A DNA stretch of 64,000 nucleotides. Origin: CAZMXS01 sp964570325 (GTDB lineage Bacteria; Verrucomicrobiota; Kiritimatiellia; CAIQIC01; CAZMXS01). Both the position numbers and the translations under genes were made by a program. Positions 36,144-45,009 of this stretch are shown here, one piece after another (the first letter of the stretch is position 1; every line of letters begins with the position of its first letter). The notes under the pieces are model-generated. The model was not told the origin of the DNA. It saw only the letters and a list, made by a program, of their open reading frames with translations, and did no database searches. The DNA is taken from NCBI GenBank assembly GCA_964570325.1, contig CAZMXS010000004.1:1-64000 (forward strand). Reading direction: 5' to 3'.

Positions 36144-39011
36144 TTAAAGCCCAACCGGGGCGTTGACATCCTCATCCGCCGGCGCCGGCCGCTGGTCCGC
36201 CTCGGCTGACTTGGGCGTTTTCGCCGCCGGCGCTGCGGCGGGCGCCGGCGCGGGTTCCGCGGACCGGGGCTCCGCCGGCGTAAAAGTCAACGGATAAGAA
36301 ACCGGGCCGGGCGCCGGCGCGGGCGTAGCTTCGACGGCCGCGCCGGTGTCCGACACCGGTTCGGCGATTGGCTCCGTAGGCGATTCGAGCGGCTCCTCCG
36401 TAATCCGCGCCGGCGTTACTGAAATCGGCTCGATCACCCGCGGCCCGTAACTCGTGTCAGAATCGAAAGTATCATCGAGCGGCGCATTCCCTGCGGGCGG
36501 AGTCTCCAACACGCCCGGGTCCGTCTCCGTTTCATTCCGCAACTGCTGGCTCTGCTGACGGCGGATCGCCTCCTGGCGGGCCTTGAGCGCTTTGGTCTTA
36601 GCCTCCTCTTCGCGGCGCTGTTCCACGGAAAGGTCGGCCAGCGGGCTGTCGGACCAGCCGCGCTGCCAGCCGGTCTTGGTCGTCATGGAGGCATGATGCA
36701 ACCGCTCGGTTTCCTTGCGCGCCTCCTCCGGCGTCATCAACACGTACGGCGTAATCAGCACCAGTAATTCGGTGCGTGTCTGTGAACGATCCTCCGAACG
36801 GAAGAATGTGCCAATGATCGGGATGTCGCCGAGGATCGGCACCTTGGAACGGGCGTTCTTGTTATCCGTCTGCACCAGGCCGCCCAGCACAATCGTCGCG
36901 CGGCTGGGCACGGCGATCGAGGCAGTCATCTCGCGCTTGAAGATGCGCGGAACGAGGTTGTTGTCAATCTTGACGTCCTCGCCTGGCGTGTCGGCCGTCT
37001 GGGAAATTTCCATCACGACATAGCGCGCGGGATTGATGCGCGGCTTGACCTTCAGCTTAATCCCGATGTCGCGGTATTCGTATTGCGAGCGCAGTTCGCC
37101 GCCCTCGGTCGTGCTGGTGGAGGTCACAACCGGGCGCTGCTCGGAGCTGTTGATGGTTGCCTCGGTGTTATCAGTGGTCAGAATCACGGGCGTGGACAAC
37201 ACCCGGGCGTCGCCGGAGTTGGCAGACATCTTGATAACCGCGTCAATGTTGAAATCGTACAGGGTCAGGAAATAAGTCAGGCCGCTCGGAACATCCATGC
37301 TGCGGTCCACACTGCCGCCATCAATGAACGACTTGGTGCTCTTGCTCCAGGCCCCGCCGTAGGCGTACCGCGGATCGCGCACGGTCACGCCGCCGCGCGG
37401 GCCGATCTTCTGCTCATTGTAGACCGTCATCGAGCGCTGCAGCCAGTCTACGCCATACTGCACACCCTTGCTCAGATTGACTTCGAGAATTACGGCCTCG
37501 ATCAGCACCTGCGCCAGCATGATATCGAGCTTGTCAATCACCTCTTCGAGCGCGGCGATATCACCCTTCGGCCCCATCAGCAACAGCGAATTGGTGCGCT
37601 TGTCCGAAAGAATCTTCGTATTCGGGGAGAGTTGGCCGATCTTGGCCGCCGCCTGTTCGCCGGCTGCGGTGCGCAGCCGGTCTTCGGCCGCGGCACGCTG
37701 TTTGATGTAATCCTGGATTGCCTGCGCGCCGGCCGACTGGTCCGGAACCGCCGCCCCACCCTCGCCCGACCGCGTGGCGCCCGGCGTTTCGGTCTTGGCC
37801 GCGCCGATAAAACTATTGAGAATGCCCGCGATATCCTCCGCCGCGGCGTACTCCAGCGCCACCACGCGCACGATCACCTCGGGATCCACCGGGCGATCGA
37901 GCACCGCCACAATCTTGTCGAAATAGATGAAGTTCGTTGGGCGCGAGATGACAATCAGGATGTTCGTTCGCTCATCGGCGATAATCTTGACCTTGCCTTG
38001 GATGATGCCGCGCTCGGCCATGGCCGCCTCCAAGTCGGTCTGCCCGCCAGCGGCCGCGGGAGCCGGAATCCCCGCCCGCGGCGGCCGGATGACGCCCGGC
38101 GGGGCCTCGGGAACCGGCAGCGGCGAAGCCACACGCGGTTTCTCCTCCTTGGCCTGCGCGTCCGCCACCAGCTCGTTCAGCTTGCCGGCGATCTTGGACG
38201 CCTCGGCGTATTTCAGCTCATAAATGCGTGTCTCGACCTTGGTCTCCGCCGGCTGGTCCAACATCTCCAGGATTTCCATCACTCGCTGGAGATTGCCGGA
38301 GGTATCGGTCACCAGCAGGCTGTTGTTGCGCTCAAACGGCTGAATCTTGCCGTAACCGTGCAACATGCTCTGGATGATGGGCTGCACATCGCTGATTTCA
38401 ATGTACTTCAGCGAAATCAACTGGCTGATCAACTGGTCGGTATCAGAAAAACCCTTTTCCGGAATCGCCTTCTCGATCGCCATGCCTTCCTGCCGGGCAG
38501 CCGTCGGTTGCACAACCTTGAAGAATTTTGTGCCCATTGGAACAAGCGTGACGTTATTCATCGCGAGCACGCTTTCGAGGGCTTGCAGCGCCTCCTCCTG
38601 CGTCAACCGCGTCTGGCCGCGAATGGTGATCGTCGCGTTGATGCCCGGCGATTTGATCATGGTGCGTCCGGTCAGTTCGCCGTAGAAAGTCAGGATCTGG
38701 TCAAGGGGCGCGTCCCGGAAATTGAGCGAGATCAGTTTCTGGCCGGAAGCATCCGTGCCGGCCGGCGTCACGCCCCCACCCCCGCCGCCTGCTTCGGCCG
38801 GCATGGACGGAGTCCGGGGCGGTTCGCCTGACATACCCGGCGCGCGCGGCATACCGGGGCCGCGCGGGGCAGGCGGCGGACCGGGCATGGCCACGCCAGG
38901 CGGCGGCTGACCGGGGCCTTGGGCCGTGGCCGGCAAGGTTCCCACCACCCATGCCGCAATCAGCCCGAGCGTCAACCACCGGCTCCATCTTCTACGCATC
39001 AATTTCAGCAT
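36144..39011 (-). CDS. gspD: Type II secretion secretin (GspD-like, 955 aa)
   Basis: A signal peptide (residues 10-33) and a Pro/Gly-rich segment precede the N0/N1-type domains: LISLNFRDAPLDQILTFYGE, then two further ring-building domains (about 190-430). The secretin domain has LIEAVILEVNL and ends in VPILGDIPIIGTFFRSED followed by ELLVLITPYVL. A Gln/Pro/Ala/Glu-rich tail of about 200 residues follows, longer than in classical GspD. It forms the outer-membrane exit pore. The gene is the last of the gsp operon, unlike many loci where D comes early. The start at ATG 39011 is chosen over GTG six bases upstream because GAGAG sits at the right distance. Confidence 0.93.
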   Translation of the reverse strand: MLKLMRRRWSRWLTLGLIAAWVVGTLPATAQGPGQPPPGVAMPGPPPAPRGPGMPRAPGMSGEPPRTPSMPAEAGGGGGGVTPAGTDASGQKLISLNFRDAPLDQILTFYGELTGRTMIKSPGINATITIRGQTRLTQEEALQALESVLAMNNVTLVPMGTKFFKVVQPTAARQEGMAIEKAIPEKGFSDTDQLISQLISLKYIEISDVQPIIQSMLHGYGKIQPFERNNSLLVTDTSGNLQRVMEILEMLDQPAETKVETRIYELKYAEASKIAGKLNELVADAQAKEEKPRVASPLPVPEAPPGVIRPPRAGIPAPAAAGGQTDLEAAMAERGIIQGKVKIIADERTNILIVISRPTNFIYFDKIVAVLDRPVDPEVIVRVVALEYAAAEDIAGILNSFIGAAKTETPGATRSGEGGAAVPDQSAGAQAIQDYIKQRAAAEDRLRTAAGEQAAAKIGQLSPNTKILSDKRTNSLLLMGPKGDIAALEEVIDKLDIMLAQVLIEAVILEVNLSKGVQYGVDWLQRSMTVYNEQKIGPRGGVTVRDPRYAYGGAWSKSTKSFIDGGSVDRSMDVPSGLTYFLTLYDFNIDAVIKMSANSGDARVLSTPVILTTDNTEATINSSEQRPVVTSTSTTEGGELRSQYEYRDIGIKLKVKPRINPARYVVMEISQTADTPGEDVKIDNNLVPRIFKREMTASIAVPSRATIVLGGLVQTDNKNARSKVPILGDIPIIGTFFRSEDRSQTRTELLVLITPYVLMTPEEARKETERLHHASMTTKTGWQRGWSDSPLADLSVEQRREEEAKTKALKARQEAIRRQQSQQLRNETETDPGVLETPPAGNAPLDDTFDSDTSYGPRVIEPISVTPARITEEPLESPTEPIAEPVSDTGAAVEATPAPAPGPVSYPLTFTPAEPRSAEPAPAPAAAPAAKTPKSAEADQRPAPADEDVNAPVGL

Positions 39012-39137
39012 CGCCACTCTCGCATCACTGTTTTTCGCGCGTCGTCATCGCTACGACGGCCATCCATTTGGGTTTGCGGGCATTCACCGGCCGCCCCGGC
39101 CCCTGCCACTGCATCCTGTTCACTTCTAACGGTTTAC

Positions 39138-39220
39138 CAGCCTGAAACTCCACATTCTGTCATCCCGAACCCGCCTATCGCAAACGGGCGGTTGCAAAAT
39201 CTCCGATCAACTTTATACGC
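39138..39220 (+). repeat. Dispersed repeat of about 85 bases, copy 1
   Basis: The stretch shares an ordered set of blocks (CCTGAAAC, CTGTCAT, CCGCCT, GTTGC, TCCGATCA, TACG) with 51425-51509 in the same orientation. It fills most of the 247-base gap between gspM and gspD, where no gene is seen. Confidence 0.6.
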
Positions 39221-39258
39221 CTATAATGAGATCTATTGCGCCTTACACCGCTTGTCTC

Positions 39259-39822
39259 TCACTTCTCCGCCGTTTTCTCGGGCGCGGTCGCCTCTCCGCC
39301 GGCAACGCCGCGACTATAGGCAAAATCCACCGTGAAATTGCCTTTCAACTGGCCCGGCTGGCCCGGTTGGATAGTCAACTGACGGATATCCAAAATAGCA
39401 CCCTGGGCTTGCAAAGCATAGAGAAAATGAACGATCGAATCGAGGTTGCCCTCCCAGGTGACATTGATGGAAACCTCGAAGAGATCGCCGACACTTTTTT
39501 CCTTGTCCGGCTCGCGGCGCACGAGCATCAGCCCATGATCGCGCGCCGTCCGTTCCAATGTCTTCAACAATTCAGCGGTGACATCCTGGCCGACGGGATA
39601 CTGCGGCAACTGCTTGCGCAACGCGCCCAGGCGCGCGTTAACATCGCCTTTTTGCCCCAGCAAACGCTCGGCCAGCACCCGCCGTTGCTCCAGGCCGGTC
39701 CGCGCCTTGCGCATCTCCCGCCATTCCTCGGCCCGCGGCGCCGCCACCCAGTAAGTCGCCCCGCTGATCAACGTGACCAGCGTCAGCCAGCCGAGCACCA
39801 TCTCACGCCGGGAGACTCTCAT
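39259..39822 (-). CDS. gspM: GspM/PilO-like inner-membrane assembly protein (187 aa)
   Basis: One N-terminal transmembrane helix (MVLGWLTLVTLISGATYWV, about 8-27) precedes a coiled coil and a ferredoxin-like periplasmic domain (about 80-175, ending with LKGNFTVDFAYSRG), matching GspM or PilO topology and length. The ATG at 39822 overlaps the preceding stop by 4 bases (ATGA), so translation is coupled to the GspL-like gene; the longer frame is not supported. It is predicted to pair with the PilN part of that protein to form the assembly platform. Confidence 0.8.
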   Translation of the reverse strand: MRVSRREMVLGWLTLVTLISGATYWVAAPRAEEWREMRKARTGLEQRRVLAERLLGQKGDVNARLGALRKQLPQYPVGQDVTAELLKTLERTARDHGLMLVRREPDKEKSVGDLFEVSINVTWEGNLDSIVHFLYALQAQGAILDIRQLTIQPGQPGQLKGNFTVDFAYSRGVAGGEATAPEKTAEK

Positions 39823-41210
39823 GACGCATCCTTCTCCCCCGGCAGGGTCATGGTAACGCCAAATTGCGACTTCGGCACATTGCCGTCCATCTTGGTTGAG
39901 ACCCCTTCGGCCTTGACCCGCTCGAACTTGGCGGATTTTTCCAAAGACTGGATGAAATCGTAGATGGGCTCCGGCGAGGAACAAACGCCGCGCAAACTGA
40001 GTGCGACCTCTTTCTTGTAAATAAACGAGGTCAAGTCCACCCCGTTCGGCAGCAACACCGAGATTTCCCGCAAGCACTCGAGCGCGGAATGCGTGCGATC
40101 AGAATACGCTTCAAACGATCGAACCTTGGCTTGCAGGCGGCGCACTTCCTCCGCCGGTCCCTCAACCGCCTCCACCGCCGTTTTCAGGGCGGCGATTTGC
40201 TTGCGCTGCATTTGCAAGCCGGCGGCGAACACGGAAACCACAATGAGCCAGAGCGCCAGGAACACCGAGGTGGCCGCCACAAAGACGCGCCGGGCCTGCC
40301 GCGTGTTCTCCAACTCGCGCCACTCGCGCGGCGCCAGGTCCAGCACCACCCCAGCCCGGGCCGCGGAACGCCGCGCGATGCCCTCGCTGAGCGGCGGCAG
40401 GTCGGTCAACGGATGCGTCGCCACATCCAGCCCGCATTCCTCCCGCAACCGCCCAGCCAGCGCCGCCGACTCGGGATCATTCGACCAAAGACTGATTCGC
40501 GCGCTCTCCGGCGCGCCCCATTCGGTTTCCAGCGCGGTCAGTGTGTAGCCGATTTCCTCGGCCAGCTCCGCCTGAAACTCCGCGCTGGACGCGGCGCCAG
40601 GCCGCCCGAGGGCGCGCAGGACAACCGGAGCGCCATCCAGGCTGATCAGCAATTGCGCGCCGCCCGGCGCCAGAAGCAAAATCACGTCCTGTCCCCGTTC
40701 GGCGACCTGGCCGGCGGCTTGGAGTAGATGCCACCAGCCCATAATATCCACATCAATCCAATGCGGCATCAGTCCGGTCCGAACCAGGGGTTGGGTAAGG
40801 GTATCCAGGATCTCCCGTTGAATGGCCACGATCAGCACCCGGGTGGTCTTCTCACGCGTGGCCAGGATTTCGAAGGATATGGCCATGCTGTCCACCGGGA
40901 AAGGTGAGAACTTGTCCACCTGCAATTCCACCATCCCCTGCAGTTCGGCCGGGTCGCTTGTCGGCAGATCCACGACACACAGCAACACCTTTTCCGCCGG
41001 CAGCGCCAGACTGAGCAAGCCGCGGGCGGCCGCCGCCGCTTCTTTCATCCGCGCTTCCAAATCCGGCGCAACCGTCTCGCCCGCCGGCGGCGGAGCCAGC
41101 TCGGCAACCCGACAGTCCTGGACCTCGAAACGGTCGCGCGCCGGGCGCAACACGGTCCATTCAATCGCGTCCGCGCGCAGGCACAAGCCGGTTATCCACT
41201 TGGCGGCCAT
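39819..41210 (-). CDS. gspL: GspL-like protein: PilM-type ATPase domain fused to PilN-type domain (463 aa)
   Basis: The first 290 residues resemble the actin-like fold of PilM/cytoplasmic GspL (LCLRADAIEWTVL, VDKFSPFPVDSMAI). A transmembrane helix follows at about 310-335 (VFVAATSVFLALWLIVVSVF), then a coiled coil and a PilN-like ferredoxin fold. It links the GspE ATPase to the pseudopilus platform. The start at ATG 41210 replaces a weak TTG upstream. A heptamer tract lies immediately 5' and no good ribosome site is seen. Confidence 0.82.
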   Translation of the reverse strand: MAAKWITGLCLRADAIEWTVLRPARDRFEVQDCRVAELAPPPAGETVAPDLEARMKEAAAAARGLLSLALPAEKVLLCVVDLPTSDPAELQGMVELQVDKFSPFPVDSMAISFEILATREKTTRVLIVAIQREILDTLTQPLVRTGLMPHWIDVDIMGWWHLLQAAGQVAERGQDVILLLAPGGAQLLISLDGAPVVLRALGRPGAASSAEFQAELAEEIGYTLTALETEWGAPESARISLWSNDPESAALAGRLREECGLDVATHPLTDLPPLSEGIARRSAARAGVVLDLAPREWRELENTRQARRVFVAATSVFLALWLIVVSVFAAGLQMQRKQIAALKTAVEAVEGPAEEVRRLQAKVRSFEAYSDRTHSALECLREISVLLPNGVDLTSFIYKKEVALSLRGVCSSPEPIYDFIQSLEKSAKFERVKAEGVSTKMDGNVPKSQFGVTMTLPGEKDAS

Positions 41211-41220
41211 AGTCGTCAAA

Positions 41221-41255
41221 GTTTCAGATTCAGAGTTCCTAGTTCAAAGTTTGGA
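41221..41255. repeat. Degenerate heptamer tract (GTTCAAA class) upstream of gspL
   Basis: Five 7-base units in register (GTTTCAG, ATTCAGA, GTTCCTA, GTTCAAA, GTTTGGA), in the 145-base gap between gspK and gspL, just before the gspL start. Confidence 0.75.
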
Positions 41256-41355
41256 AAAGAGATAATTGCTAATAGATACCGCATGTTTTGGAAACAACTT
41301 TCGCCAAATAAATGATGCATTGCCGGGCGAGGGTTCAGCCTGGATTCCCCGGCGC

Positions 41356-42360
41356 TCACTGCATTGTCTCCTCGCGCCAGAACAGCGGCTTGATTCCGCC
41401 TTCATCCACGCTCAACACGCACCAGATGCCGCTCTTGACCTTCTGCACCTCGCCGATCGAGACCAAGCGCACATATTTGCGCTCCTGCGTCGTCAACTTT
41501 TCCTTAACCGACGCCTCCAGGCCGGGAATCTCGTCCAGATTTTCGATTCCATCATCCTTGGTGCCGGCCGCCAGATCGGGCCCATCGCGCAGTCGGATGA
41601 TATCGTCAACCGTGTAGTCCGCGATGCCGAGAGTGAGCAGAACCTCGCGCGAGGCCGTATTAACGTTGACCTTGCCGTCGCCATAGGTCGTCAACAACGA
41701 GGCGATCCCGGTCATCGGCTCATCATCTTTGTGGATCGGCGGGCCGCCGTAAACGATGGCGGGGGTAAAGCCCTTGATCAGCAACAGCTCGTCCACCGTA
41801 TCCAGCGGACCGTTTTTGACTTTGTATCCCTTTTCCTGGTAAAAAGCGTCGTCCGATTCCGCGCCGTTGAGCCGGTGTTCATCGCTCTGATCCACCCAGT
41901 CCGCAAAACAATCAATCAGCGACGGCCACAATTCCTCCGGCACATTGCACTGATCGAGAATTTCCTCCCAATCCTCGTCGGCCAGCGTATTGACGTTGCG
42001 ACGGCTCTGTTCCGGCACGATATCGAGGATGATTTTGCCCTGCCCCAGTTCCTTGGTCATACCCCGGACAGCGTTGCCGCGCGAAAGGTTCATGGCCTTG
42101 ACATAAAGGTCCTCCTCTTCAGGGGGTACAATGTCCTCGGCCTTGACCTTGGTGCTTTTGACGAGGATCAGCTTCGCCCACTCGACGCCGGCGCGCGCCA
42201 GGTACTGCGCCTTGACCCGCTTGCGGTAATACGAGGTAATGCCCGATTCGACGATCATATCAAACGCGAACGCCGCCACCAGCAGGGAAAGGATAATCAT
42301 GACCCAAAGCGACACGATCAACGCCGTGCCGGATCGCTTGGCATTCCGCGCCGGCGTCAT
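41356..42360 (-). CDS. gspK: Type II secretion minor pseudopilin GspK-like (334 aa)
   Basis: A short leader (MTPARNAKRSG) precedes a pseudopilin helix (TALIVSLWVMIILSLLVAAFAF) that lacks Glu at position 5, a known feature of GspK. A large globular domain follows, with a helix-hairpin-helix-like motif (VNVNTASREVLLTLGI) typical of the family. Predicted to cap the pseudopilus tip with GspI and GspJ. The ATG overlaps the gspJ stop by 4 bases, indicating translational coupling. Confidence 0.88.
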   Translation of the reverse strand: MTPARNAKRSGTALIVSLWVMIILSLLVAAFAFDMIVESGITSYYRKRVKAQYLARAGVEWAKLILVKSTKVKAEDIVPPEEEDLYVKAMNLSRGNAVRGMTKELGQGKIILDIVPEQSRRNVNTLADEDWEEILDQCNVPEELWPSLIDCFADWVDQSDEHRLNGAESDDAFYQEKGYKVKNGPLDTVDELLLIKGFTPAIVYGGPPIHKDDEPMTGIASLLTTYGDGKVNVNTASREVLLTLGIADYTVDDIIRLRDGPDLAAGTKDDGIENLDEIPGLEASVKEKLTTQERKYVRLVSIGEVQKVKSGIWCVLSVDEGGIKPLFWREETMQ

Positions 42361-43295
42361 TGGCCAGGCCTCCCGACCTTCAGCGTCGGGCTGCTATCCT
42401 CGGGCGCCTTGACCGGACTGGCGCCCGCCCGCCACGCCGGCCCGCGGCCGTCGCGCGGCTGACGCTCCCCTGTTCCCGCCGCTGCGCCGCCACCACCGGT
42501 TCCACTCCCACCGGCGCCTCCAGTGGCGCCGCCGCCACTGCCACTGCCACTCCCACTGCCGCCGCGGCCGCCGCCATCCATCACCACCGCGCCGCGCAGG
42601 GCCGGCGCGACCGGAATCTCCACGAGGCGCGTGAGCTTGAGCGGTTCGCCGAACTCCTCGAGCGGGTCCATGAAGAGGTTGATCTCCACCAGGCTGGGAA
42701 TGGCGTTGGTGTCTTCCCACTCGTCCTCCCAATCGCCGTCGGAGGACTTCTCCGCGTCTTCCTCCAGCACATAGACGCGGCAATTGAAGCCCTTGACCTC
42801 GGACGAAACGTACCACGTATCCACGTCTATCTCCTCCGGGTCGGCCAGGTGCGGGTAAGCCTGGATGGCGACCGCGGGCTTGCCATCCTTGTTGTCGCCG
42901 ATGCCGATGACAATGCGATGGAGACCGTTGGCCAGCGGGGAATCCGGCGGAATGAAAGCCGAGCCGGAGGTGACAAAACTGATCGAGTCCTCGCCGCCCA
43001 GACCGCCGCCGCTGTTCTTGAGCTGGAATCCATATACCCCGGGGTTGTTATCGAAGAAAGCGGTTGAGCGCAGGGCCGCAACAATTTGCTCCATGACGAA
43101 ATCGCCATGGTGCAATTCATCCAGCAATTCGCTGCCGCGCTTCCAGCCGCGCACCGTCGCGGAGAACGTGCTCCAGATGATGGCAAAGGCGGTGACCAGG
43201 ATAGTCAACGCAACCAGCAGCTCCAGCATAGTAAAGCCGGCGCGCGGGCTATTTGCGGCTGACAAATGAGCCCCCTTCCTTCTTTTCCGGCGCAT
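42357..43295 (-). CDS. gspJ: Minor pseudopilin GspJ-like with Gly/Ser-rich C-terminus (312 aa)
   Basis: The prepilin motif RAG-FTMLELLVALTILVTAF, with Glu at mature position 5, marks a type II pseudopilin; the body matches GspJ. A long low-complexity Gly/Ser/Thr tract (about residues 238-275) precedes a Pro-rich tail, so the protein is longer than usual GspJ. The ATG at 43295 lies 47 bases inside gspI; a TTG at 43265, placed 5 bases after AAGGGGG, is an alternative that would shorten the leader. The protein is expected in the pseudopilus tip complex. Confidence 0.83.
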   Translation of the reverse strand: MRRKRRKGAHLSAANSPRAGFTMLELLVALTILVTAFAIIWSTFSATVRGWKRGSELLDELHHGDFVMEQIVAALRSTAFFDNNPGVYGFQLKNSGGGLGGEDSISFVTSGSAFIPPDSPLANGLHRIVIGIGDNKDGKPAVAIQAYPHLADPEEIDVDTWYVSSEVKGFNCRVYVLEEDAEKSSDGDWEDEWEDTNAIPSLVEINLFMDPLEEFGEPLKLTRLVEIPVAPALRGAVVMDGGGRGGSGSGSGSGGGATGGAGGSGTGGGGAAAGTGERQPRDGRGPAWRAGASPVKAPEDSSPTLKVGRPGQ

Positions 43296-43794
43296 AAATA
43301 TAACTGACCACTTCCTCGAAGGCGGCCTGGCCGCGTTCAGACCAGGACACCCGCATCGTCACCATAAAGAGGCCGTCCTCCTCATCGCCAACCGACTCGA
43401 CATTGCGGCTCCAACCATAGCCGGAGAATTCGCCGCTGAACGTGCCGTTGTCGCTGCCGGCCTCGATCTTGTCCGCCAGTTGCAGCGGGTGCTCCACCTC
43501 GATCCGCGCGAGCAGATTGCGGGCGGCCTCGTAATTCTTCGCCTGACGCACGACGGAAAGACACTTGGAAGCGGTGGCGATCAGCACGGTGAGGCCTATG
43601 CTCAGGATCGCGAGCGCGATCATCACTTCGATCAGCGTCAGGCCCTGGGAAGAGTCCAAGGTTCCCGGTTCAAAGTTCAAAGCGCGGGACTGGCGGCGAT
43701 CGGCAACGCGCCGCCAGATCGGGCGCGCCGGCCGTCCGGCGGCCCGCAACGCCCTGACGTGGAATCTTGAACTTTGAACCTTGAACTCAATCAT
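43249..43794 (-). CDS. gspI: Minor pseudopilin GspI-like, repeat element in the leader region (181 aa)
   Basis: The signature SSQG-LTLIEVMIALAILSIGL gives a prepilin cleavage site after Gly51 with Glu at mature position 5. The ATG at 43794 overlaps the gspH stop (ATGA), but it yields a 51-residue leader far longer than the usual 6-20. Residues 1-45 are the translation of an inverted heptamer repeat (43661-43787). A TTG at 43659 would give a normal six-residue leader (MDSSQG) and is a real alternative. The body (VVRQAKNYEAARNLLARIE) fits GspI. It belongs to the pseudopilus tip. Confidence 0.82.
   Translation of the reverse strand: MIEFKVQSSRFHVRALRAAGRPARPIWRRVADRRQSRALNFEPGTLDSSQGLTLIEVMIALAILSIGLTVLIATASKCLSVVRQAKNYEAARNLLARIEVEHPLQLADKIEAGSDNGTFSGEFSGYGWSRNVESVGDEEDGLFMVTMRVSWSERGQAAFEEVVSYIYAPEKKEGGSFVSRK
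43661..43787. repeat. Inverted heptamer repeat inside the 5' end of gspI
   Basis: GGTTCAAAGTTCAA at 43667-43680 is matched perfectly by its complement at 43767-43780, with 86 bases between. Both arms are in 7-base register (GTTCAAA; TTGAACT). The frame stays open through the whole element. Confidence 0.8.
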
Positions 43795-44515
43795 ACTCGA
43801 CTTCCGCAGAGCCCGAGAGACCGTCAATCTTGACCGTCGCCGCCTGGTTTTTATCGTCCACGACACGCAACTCATAGGGATCGCACATGCCGTTGGGATA
43901 ATAGTTGACCCAGTAGATGCCGTCCTCCTCCTGGACCTTTTCGCTCTCGAAATCCACGATCTTCACGCCGTCAGCCATTTTGCGCACCAGTTCGGAGATA
44001 ACGGGCGACATTTCCTTTTCGCCGGTCTGCCGCTGCTTGTCCGCCTCCGCGGCATCCACCACGTCGGAGCCGGTGCGATTGGCGCGGCCGTCGAGGAACT
44101 TGTCCTTGTCGGATACCTGCATCGCGGCGGAGACGGAGATAATCTCGATCTCGTTTTTCTTGACGTCGAACAGGATAACCGACTGCTTCTGCTGCAACAC
44201 GGAGGTCGCGCGCGCGTGGCGGTGGGCCATGACGATGGTGCGAACGGAGGTCCGCAGCTTGGCGCCCTGGTAGGAGCGGATGAAGGAGGGCACCGCCAGG
44301 GCGGCCGTGAGCATCATGATCATCACCACCAGCAGCAGCTCGATCATGCTGAATGCGCCGCGCGCGCGATCGGCGGGCCCCGGCGCTTTCAACGCGGGAC
44401 TGCCCGCCTGTCGAATGATCGGCTGTTTCACCATGCGCGCCGCGCTGTTGGGTGGGCTGGGCGGCGCCGGCCGTTTCGTCGAACCCGAACGGGGCCCGCC
44501 GCCAGCCGGGGTCAC
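43787..44515 (-). CDS. gspH: Pseudopilin GspH-like (242 aa)
   Basis: The prepilin motif RGA-FSMIELLLVVMIMMLTAAL has Glu at mature position 5 but Ala rather than Gly at -1. The GTG start overlaps the gspG stop by 4 bases (GTGA) and gives a Pro/Ala-rich leader of about 54 residues; an in-frame ATG at residue 28 is another option. The body (SFIRSYQGAKLRTSVRTIVM) fits GspH/FimT pseudopilins. It is a minor pseudopilus subunit encoded within the E-to-D operon. Confidence 0.8.
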   Translation of the reverse strand: MTPAGGGPRSGSTKRPAPPSPPNSAARMVKQPIIRQAGSPALKAPGPADRARGAFSMIELLLVVMIMMLTAALAVPSFIRSYQGAKLRTSVRTIVMAHRHARATSVLQQKQSVILFDVKKNEIEIISVSAAMQVSDKDKFLDGRANRTGSDVVDAAEADKQRQTGEKEMSPVISELVRKMADGVKIVDFESEKVQEEDGIYWVNYYPNGMCDPYELRVVDDKNQAATVKIDGLSGSAEVEYD

Positions 44516-44952
44516 TTGCCGCCGCTCTCCGTTTGCCAGTTGGTAATATCGTCGGCGCTCTCCGAACCGTCGGGCCCAAGCGACTTGAGATCGTAACTAT
44601 GCGGGTTGTGGCTGCCCGGACACTGGTAGGAATATGGGTTACCCCACGGATCCTTCGGAATCCCCTTTTCCAGATAAGGCCCGCGCCAGTTCTGCGCATT
44701 GCCGGGGTTGCTCTGCAAAGCCTGCAGGCTGGCCGGATAGTTGCCGTTGTCCACCTCGTAGAGGCGCAGCGCCATGCCGATATTGCTGATGTCCGCCTCG
44801 GCCGCGGCCTTCTTTGCCATCTGCACGCGACCGCCCAGGCGCGGCATCGCCACCGCCACCAGGATGCCGATGATCACGACAACCAGCAGGATTTCAATCA
44901 GCGTGAAACCCGCCCGACCGCCCGTGGCGCGCTTTTGCTTTTGTCTTTTCAT
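44512..44952 (-). CDS. gspG: Major pseudopilin GspG (146 aa)
   Basis: The prepilin motif RAG-FTLIEILLVVVIIGILVAV is canonical with Gly at -1 and Glu at +5. The C-terminal part (PKDPWGNPYSYQCPG, then LKSLGPDG) carries the calcium-site and fold motif of GspG. The start at ATG 44952 follows the strong ribosome site GGAAGGAG and gives a 15-residue basic leader; an ATG further upstream has no such site. The product polymerises into the periplasmic pseudopilus that pushes substrate through the secretin. Confidence 0.93.
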   Translation of the reverse strand: MKRQKQKRATGGRAGFTLIEILLVVVIIGILVAVAMPRLGGRVQMAKKAAAEADISNIGMALRLYEVDNGNYPASLQALQSNPGNAQNWRGPYLEKGIPKDPWGNPYSYQCPGSHNPHSYDLKSLGPDGSESADDITNWQTESGGK

Positions 44953-45009
44953 TTCTTTTTTGCTCCTTCCCATGGGACCGGGATTCGCGTCCCGGCGTTC
45001 ATTCATGCG

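Noticed and set aside
37083..38831. Plus-strand open frame of 582 codons
   Set aside because: Lies antisense to gspD, Arg/His-rich and without domains; the GC-rich codon bias of the opposite strand keeps it open.
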